Made by a program: the position numbers and the translations under genes. The notes beneath the pieces were generated by a model that saw only the letters and a program-made list of their open reading frames with translations, ran no database searches and was not told the DNA's origin. A stretch of DNA of 64,000 nucleotides from Wocania_A spongiicola (GTDB lineage Bacteria > Bacteroidota > Bacteroidia > Flavobacteriales > Flavobacteriaceae): contig NZ_JAMFLZ010000010.1 in assembly GCF_023502325.1 (NCBI RefSeq), positions 38,933 through 102,932 on the forward strand. Reading direction: 5' to 3'. This document shows positions 60,286 to 64,000 of the stretch, in pieces. The first letter of the stretch is position 1. Every line of letters starts with the position of its first letter.

Positions 60286-62361
60286 TTAATTTAAGTCCTC
60301 CCATTGACCACCACTAACAGCTGTATAAACACGTAATTTATTAGTAGTAGCATCAAAATAAACATCACCTACCGCAGGTGTAACTGGTGCAGTACCTGGT
60401 TTTATATTTATTAGTGTTTCTATTTTTGCACTACCTCCAACTGTTAAGGTGTGATTTAAGGTAGTTGTCATGTCTGTATTAATAGCAACTCTATCATTAG
60501 CAAAGTCTCCTCCTATTAGAGGGGTTAACGAATTGCTATTCTCTATATATAACCTATCAGAGTTTATATTTTGAAACCCTGCTCGATAACCAATTAATAT
60601 ATTTCCACTTACCGAAGTTAAACCTGTTCCAAACCCTGCTTCATGCCCAATAACGACATTATTACTTCCTGTTTGGTTATTGTAATTTGAACGATATCCT
60701 AAAGTTATATTATTACTCCCTGTTGTATTATTTACTCCGGCTTCGTATGCCAAAGACACATTATAACTTCCTGTTGTATTAAAGTATGAAGCCCTACGCC
60801 CAACACCAATATTATCAGCACCTGTTGTATTAGAATATAAAGCCCAACCCCCAATTGCACTATTATAATTAGCATTGTTATTATATAATGATTGAAAGCC
60901 TAGTCCTATATTATATTCTCCAGTAGTATTTGTATAAAGAGATTCATAACCTATTGCTAAATTATATTCTGCACTAACATTGTTATATAGCGAACTAAAA
61001 CCAATAGAAGTATTATGATTTCCTGTAGTATTACTTAAAAGTGATTGATTACCTAAAGCTATATTTTCGTAGCCAGTTGTGTTATTATATAAAGATCTAT
61101 AACCAAAAGCATTATTTTGGTAACCTGTTGTATTACTGTGCATTGCTTCATCTCCAATTACATTATTCTCATATCCTGTGGTATTATCATGTAAAGCCTC
61201 ATTACCAAGAGCTACATTTTTATATCCAGATGTATTTATATACATGGCTCTAAAGCCAACACTTACATTATCAGCTCCTGTTAGATTTCCGTTTAAGCTT
61301 TGCATTCCTATGGCAATATTATCGTCTCCTGTTGTATTGTTCTGCAGAGAATATGCCCCCAAAGCTGTATTATTGTTTCCAGTATTTCCAATTGGTAAAG
61401 CAGCTCCCTCTAAGGCTTGTCTTCCAAAAGCAGTATTACTATTTCCTGAAATATTATTAATAAGTGATTGAAATCCAACAGCACTATTACCTACTCCTGA
61501 AGTATTAAATACCATAGCTCTGTTTCCTATGGCAATATTATCCGCACCACTTAAGTTACTGTATAATGTACCTCTACCAACAGCTACGTTTCTACTCCCT
61601 GTTATTGTACCACCTGCGCCTTGCATGCTCAAATACCCAATAGACACGTTATCATTAGCTGTAGTTGAACCTTGCTGAGATTCAAACCCTATAGCTACAT
61701 TGTTAAACCCTGTATTATCCTCTAAAGCAAAACTACCTATAGCTACATTATTATGTGTTGTTGTATTATTGTATAAAGATCTATGACCTATAGCTATATT
61801 ATTGGCTCCTGATGTGTTTGAATAACCCGCTTCATTACCTACAAATACAGCTCTTTGACCTGTTAAATTACTATTCTCACCTGCATCTAAACCTAAAAAT
61901 ACAGAACCTGCTGTGTTATGAAACTCCAACTGCCCTCTAGTTGTAAATCTGGCTCTAATAATATTATTTGTTCTAACATCCAAGGCTTGTAAATCTGTTG
62001 TTCCAATAAAATTATTTCCAAAAGTTGTTCCAGAATTACCAGTAAGCCCCCAACCTGAACCACTGCCAGAATTCAAACCTATCCATGATGTTGTTGGCTG
62101 ATTCCAATAATAAAACCCTGGTTGATTTGACCCAGAAACGGTGGTTAAAAAAGTTAGCATTCCATTTTGTGACGCTGTTGGATTTGTTGCAGGAAAAACA
62201 TCCACTTTTGGAATTAATATGCCATCTGTATTTGATGGTGTTGCTTGGTTTGATGATCTAATATCTAATGTTGAATTTGGAGCTGTAGTACCTATTCCTA
62301 CTTGAGCATTAATAGTTATACTAAACATAAGAACTAAAAGAGTTAAGTATTCTTTTTTCAT
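60286..62361 (-). CDS. Large secreted beta-roll repeat protein (YadA-head-like)
   Basis: The start at 62361 (MKKEYLTLLVLMFSITINAQ) opens a signal peptide; an ATG at 62424 would add a leader of 21 residues. The 691-residue protein has the GIGTTAP N-terminal domain (VGIGTTAPNSTLDI, GILIPKVDVFPA), a Gly/Ser linker, and from about residue 155 to 580 some 25 repeats of mostly 17 residues. The pattern is TGxxNxAxGxxSLxxNT, the left-handed roll type of YadA/Hep_Hag heads. A tail (PAVGDVYFDATTNKLRVYT) closes it. No T9SS domain and no beta-barrel anchor are visible, so attachment is unclear. It is encoded between a LytTR regulator and its likely kinase. Confidence 0.8.
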   Translation of the reverse strand: MKKEYLTLLVLMFSITINAQVGIGTTAPNSTLDIRSSNQATPSNTDGILIPKVDVFPATNPTASQNGMLTFLTTVSGSNQPGFYYWNQPTTSWIGLNSGSGSGWGLTGNSGTTFGNNFIGTTDLQALDVRTNNIIRARFTTRGQLEFHNTAGSVFLGLDAGENSNLTGQRAVFVGNEAGYSNTSGANNIAIGHRSLYNNTTTHNNVAIGSFALEDNTGFNNVAIGFESQQGSTTANDNVSIGYLSMQGAGGTITGSRNVAVGRGTLYSNLSGADNIAIGNRAMVFNTSGVGNSAVGFQSLINNISGNSNTAFGRQALEGAALPIGNTGNNNTALGAYSLQNNTTGDDNIAIGMQSLNGNLTGADNVSVGFRAMYINTSGYKNVALGNEALHDNTTGYENNVIGDEAMHSNTTGYQNNAFGYRSLYNNTTGYENIALGNQSLLSNTTGNHNTSIGFSSLYNNVSAEYNLAIGYESLYTNTTGEYNIGLGFQSLYNNNANYNSAIGGWALYSNTTGADNIGVGRRASYFNTTGSYNVSLAYEAGVNNTTGSNNITLGYRSNYNNQTGSNNVVIGHEAGFGTGLTSVSGNILIGYRAGFQNINSDRLYIENSNSLTPLIGGDFANDRVAINTDMTTTLNHTLTVGGSAKIETLINIKPGTAPVTPAVGDVYFDATTNKLRVYTAVSGGQWEDLN
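60625..61900 (-). repeat. In-frame tandem repeat array, 51-nt period
   Basis: This is the coding repeat of the beta-roll protein. Units are mostly 51 nt (17 codons), with some of 48 nt and longer ones. The repeated protein motif is N-x-A-x-G-x-x-S-L. Codons vary between units, so it is an old array and not a recent microsatellite expansion. Confidence 0.75.
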
Positions 62362-62513
62362 GACTTTGCATATTTGGGATTGAACACCTAATATATATAC
62401 CTGACGTAAAAAACAATCTGCCATTCTTCTTAAAAACCAATATTTAGTCCATGAAATACGTTTTTAATCGTTTAAAGGAATAGCTTAATTATCGTAAAAA
62501 AGAATAATTATAC

Positions 62514-63275
62514 TTAATTCAACAAGGATTTCAATTGACTTGATTTCTCTTGACTTAGCACAATTACTTCTTCAAACTTTGGTTTTACTCTTATAGCCAA
62601 CTGCCCTGGTTTATATTGAGCTAAATAATCGATTGCATTAATATTAACCAAAATCTTTCTATTTGCTCTAAAAAAAACATTTGAATCAATTGAGCTTTCT
62701 ATATTAGACAAAGAGCTACTTATCGGGTAGCTATTCCCATTAAAATCTCTTATAAAAACTAAGCTATCTTTATAAAAATAGGCTATGTTCTCTATTTTTA
62801 AGGGTGTATATTTATTACCAAGTTTCACTAAAAAACGTTGTTTATAATTTTTTGAAGTGTTAATGTCCAAAAGCCTAATTTTTTCATTTTCTCTCAATTG
62901 GCTATCTCGGTCTCTTCGCACCTTAAAAAACTTCATTACAGATTGATAAAAATCTTTCTCGGTAATTGGCTTTAATAAATAATCAATTCCATTTGTTTTG
63001 AAGGCTTTTATTGCATACTCATCATAAGCTGTAGTGAATATAATAGGGCAACTGATCTCTACTTTGTTAAAAATCTCAAAACATAACCCATCACTTAAAT
63101 GGACATCCATGAAAATTAAATCTGGGATATCATTATCTAGAAACCAATTTACTGCCTCAACTATATTGTCTATTTCTTTTTCTACAGTAAACTTGTCTGA
63201 ACAGTACTTTTTCAACAAAGCAACGATATAATTACTTGAAATATTTTCATCTTCAATTACAACTACCCTTACCAT
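62514..63275 (-). CDS. LytTR-family response regulator (copy B)
   Basis: This 253-residue protein has a receiver domain with VVIEDENISSNYI, the phosphoacceptor Asp in LIFMDVHLSDGLC, FTTAYDEYAIKAF and LLKPIT, then a LytTR domain (FLVKLGNKYTPLKIENIAYF, ANRKILVNINAIDYLAQYKP). It is a paralogue of copy A at 55675-56439, sharing most of the LytTR sequence. It is the first gene of a minus-strand run that continues with the beta-roll protein (152-nt gap) and ends with the PAS-LytS kinase. It probably acts with that kinase, and the beta-roll gene promoter may be a target. Confidence 0.92.
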   Translation of the reverse strand: MVRVVVIEDENISSNYIVALLKKYCSDKFTVEKEIDNIVEAVNWFLDNDIPDLIFMDVHLSDGLCFEIFNKVEISCPIIFTTAYDEYAIKAFKTNGIDYLLKPITEKDFYQSVMKFFKVRRDRDSQLRENEKIRLLDINTSKNYKQRFLVKLGNKYTPLKIENIAYFYKDSLVFIRDFNGNSYPISSSLSNIESSIDSNVFFRANRKILVNINAIDYLAQYKPGQLAIRVKPKFEEVIVLSQEKSSQLKSLLN

Positions 63276-63574
63276 ATATGCTTGTGTTAGGTTATACTAA
63301 TTTAAGAGTATAGCTTATGTGCTTTGCTCATATTTGCCTCATAAATAAATGGAGCAAACTATACGCTTGCAAAACAAACAATAATACTATTGTAAATTTA
63401 AAACTACTCGAGCAACCCTAATAATAATTCGGCGCTCAAAAAGATGGATTCAAATATAAAATATAGTGGTTCATAGGTTTTAAGCTCTAAATCACAAAAA
63501 TCAAAAGCTATATTTGATTACAATTAACAACGAACAGATTACATATAATATAAATCTTTCAAACCCCAAATCTT
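63276..63574. other. Intergenic region between response regulator B and secreted protein gene (299 nt)
   Basis: Divergent intergenic region without coding potential. It carries the likely promoter of the plus-strand gene (63509-63516). No LytTR-type direct repeat pair that I could defend was found, though several short TTA-rich motifs are present. Confidence 0.45.
63509..63516 (+). promoter_or_regulatory. Candidate minus-7 box of the last gene
   Basis: TATATTTG, an exact TAnnTTTG match, 58 nt before the ATG at 63575. No TTG at minus-33. Confidence 0.4.
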
Positions 63575-64000
63575 ATGAAACGTTTATACTTTTTATCTTT
63601 GCTAATAATTTTTAGCACCCTCAGTTACGCCCAACTTTCAGTAAGAAACAGTGCTTATGTGTTTGTAAATGATGAAATCGTTTTTGTTGAAAACGATGTG
63701 AATCTTAACGAAGCTGCCAGCACCATATATTTGCGTAACCAAGGGCAACTAATACAAGGAACTGGTACAGAAACAGCGGCTACAAAAAATTCTGGTATAG
63801 GCGAATTGAGTGTTTATCAAAACGGTAATGTTGGTGTTCATGAATATAACTATTGGTGCTCCCCTATAGCTAGTAAAACAAGCAGTACAGTTAATAACCC
63901 CTTTGGTATTTCTCTTTTAAATGATATTACAGGACTTACCACTGCTACACCAGCAACCTATATTTTTGCTAACTACAATGGGTCTGCTAGCCCTTTAAAT
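63575..64000 (+). CDS. Secreted surface protein, N-terminal part (gene runs past window end)
   Basis: An ATG at 63575 opens a frame that is still open at base 64000 (142 codons). It begins MKRLYFLSLLIIFSTLSYAQ, a signal peptide with cleavage after the Ala-Gln, then SVRNSAYVFVNDEIVFVEN, STIYLRNQGQLIQGTG and YNYWCSPIASKTSS. The pattern (a GQLIQG/GELSVYQNGN repeat-like beta-helix start and the YNYWCSPI motif) is typical for large T9SS-exported surface proteins in flavobacteria, but the C-terminal domain that would prove it lies outside the window. It follows the LytTR regulator divergently. Confidence 0.75.
   Translation, partial: MKRLYFLSLLIIFSTLSYAQLSVRNSAYVFVNDEIVFVENDVNLNEAASTIYLRNQGQLIQGTGTETAATKNSGIGELSVYQNGNVGVHEYNYWCSPIASKTSSTVNNPFGISLLNDITGLTTATPATYIFANYNGSASPLN

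Noticed and set aside
61041..61471. Antisense open frames of 70 and 97 codons within the beta-roll gene
   Set aside because: They arise from the biased repeat sequence on the opposite strand and have no start context or domain.
60625..61900. CRISPR-like or microsatellite array
   Set aside because: The periodicity is in-frame (17 codons), units are degenerate and coding; no identical repeats with unique spacers.
1..64000. tRNA, rRNA, riboswitch or IS elements
   Set aside because: I saw no convincing cloverleaf, rRNA segment, conserved riboswitch core or transposase; short gaps are AT-rich.

Overview
The window is a 64 kb piece of a low-GC Bacteroidetes chromosome, most likely from a marine member of the Flavobacteriaceae. 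The evidence is the gene repertoire and the promoters. Genes include a GldI-type gliding lipoprotein isomerase, a fused SecDF, a cyclophilin-FKBP fusion, a long signal peptidase I, TonB-linked outer-membrane proteins, a type IX secretion (T9SS) C-terminal domain, LytS/LytTR regulators and many lipoproteins. Promoters match TTG-N17-23-TAnnTTTG instead of the E. coli consensus. No rRNA, tRNA, IS element, prophage or CRISPR array was recognised.

1-24 kb is mostly conserved housekeeping. It holds the 3' end of methylmalonyl-CoA mutase, an AraC-type membrane regulator beside an outer-membrane receptor, a PHP-domain lipoprotein and an M16 protease. A plus-strand run follows: parA-parB-DUF5683-dapB-lepB-wbqC-like-DUF6122. 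It converges on a minus-strand run: TPR protein-ribH-two small membrane proteins-mutL-rhomboid-rhomboid-EEP hydrolase. Then come recF, a lipoprotein metallopeptidase, DUF721 and two tandem cold-shock genes.

24-42 kb holds ndk, nrnA-gldI-dual immunophilin, lgt-DUF192-VOC, secDF, a small protein resembling the SecD periplasmic domain, mdh, a DUF6588 protein, gyrB, a dipeptide epimerase, asnB, a DUF2911 protein and queE.

42.6-64 kb is more accessory. Two tandem secreted proteins share promoter, signal peptide and N-terminal domain but have unrelated C-terminal modules. They are followed by a Rid-family gene remnant, a HerA/YjgR-type ATPase, YitT, a hydrolase and rluF. From 49 to 63 kb there is a dense LytTR/LytS signalling region: one membrane LytTR protein, three LytTR response regulators and two LytS-type kinases, one of them with a 14-repeat two-propeller sensor. 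Within it, a minus-strand cluster places a response regulator and a PAS-LytS kinase at either end of genes for a large beta-roll repeat protein, a small coiled-coil protein and a T9SS-exported LamG-like protein. A second copy of the regulator lies next to a short fossil of the kinase 3' end, so this module has apparently been duplicated and partly lost. This is the most interesting part of the window. It ends inside a long secreted protein gene.
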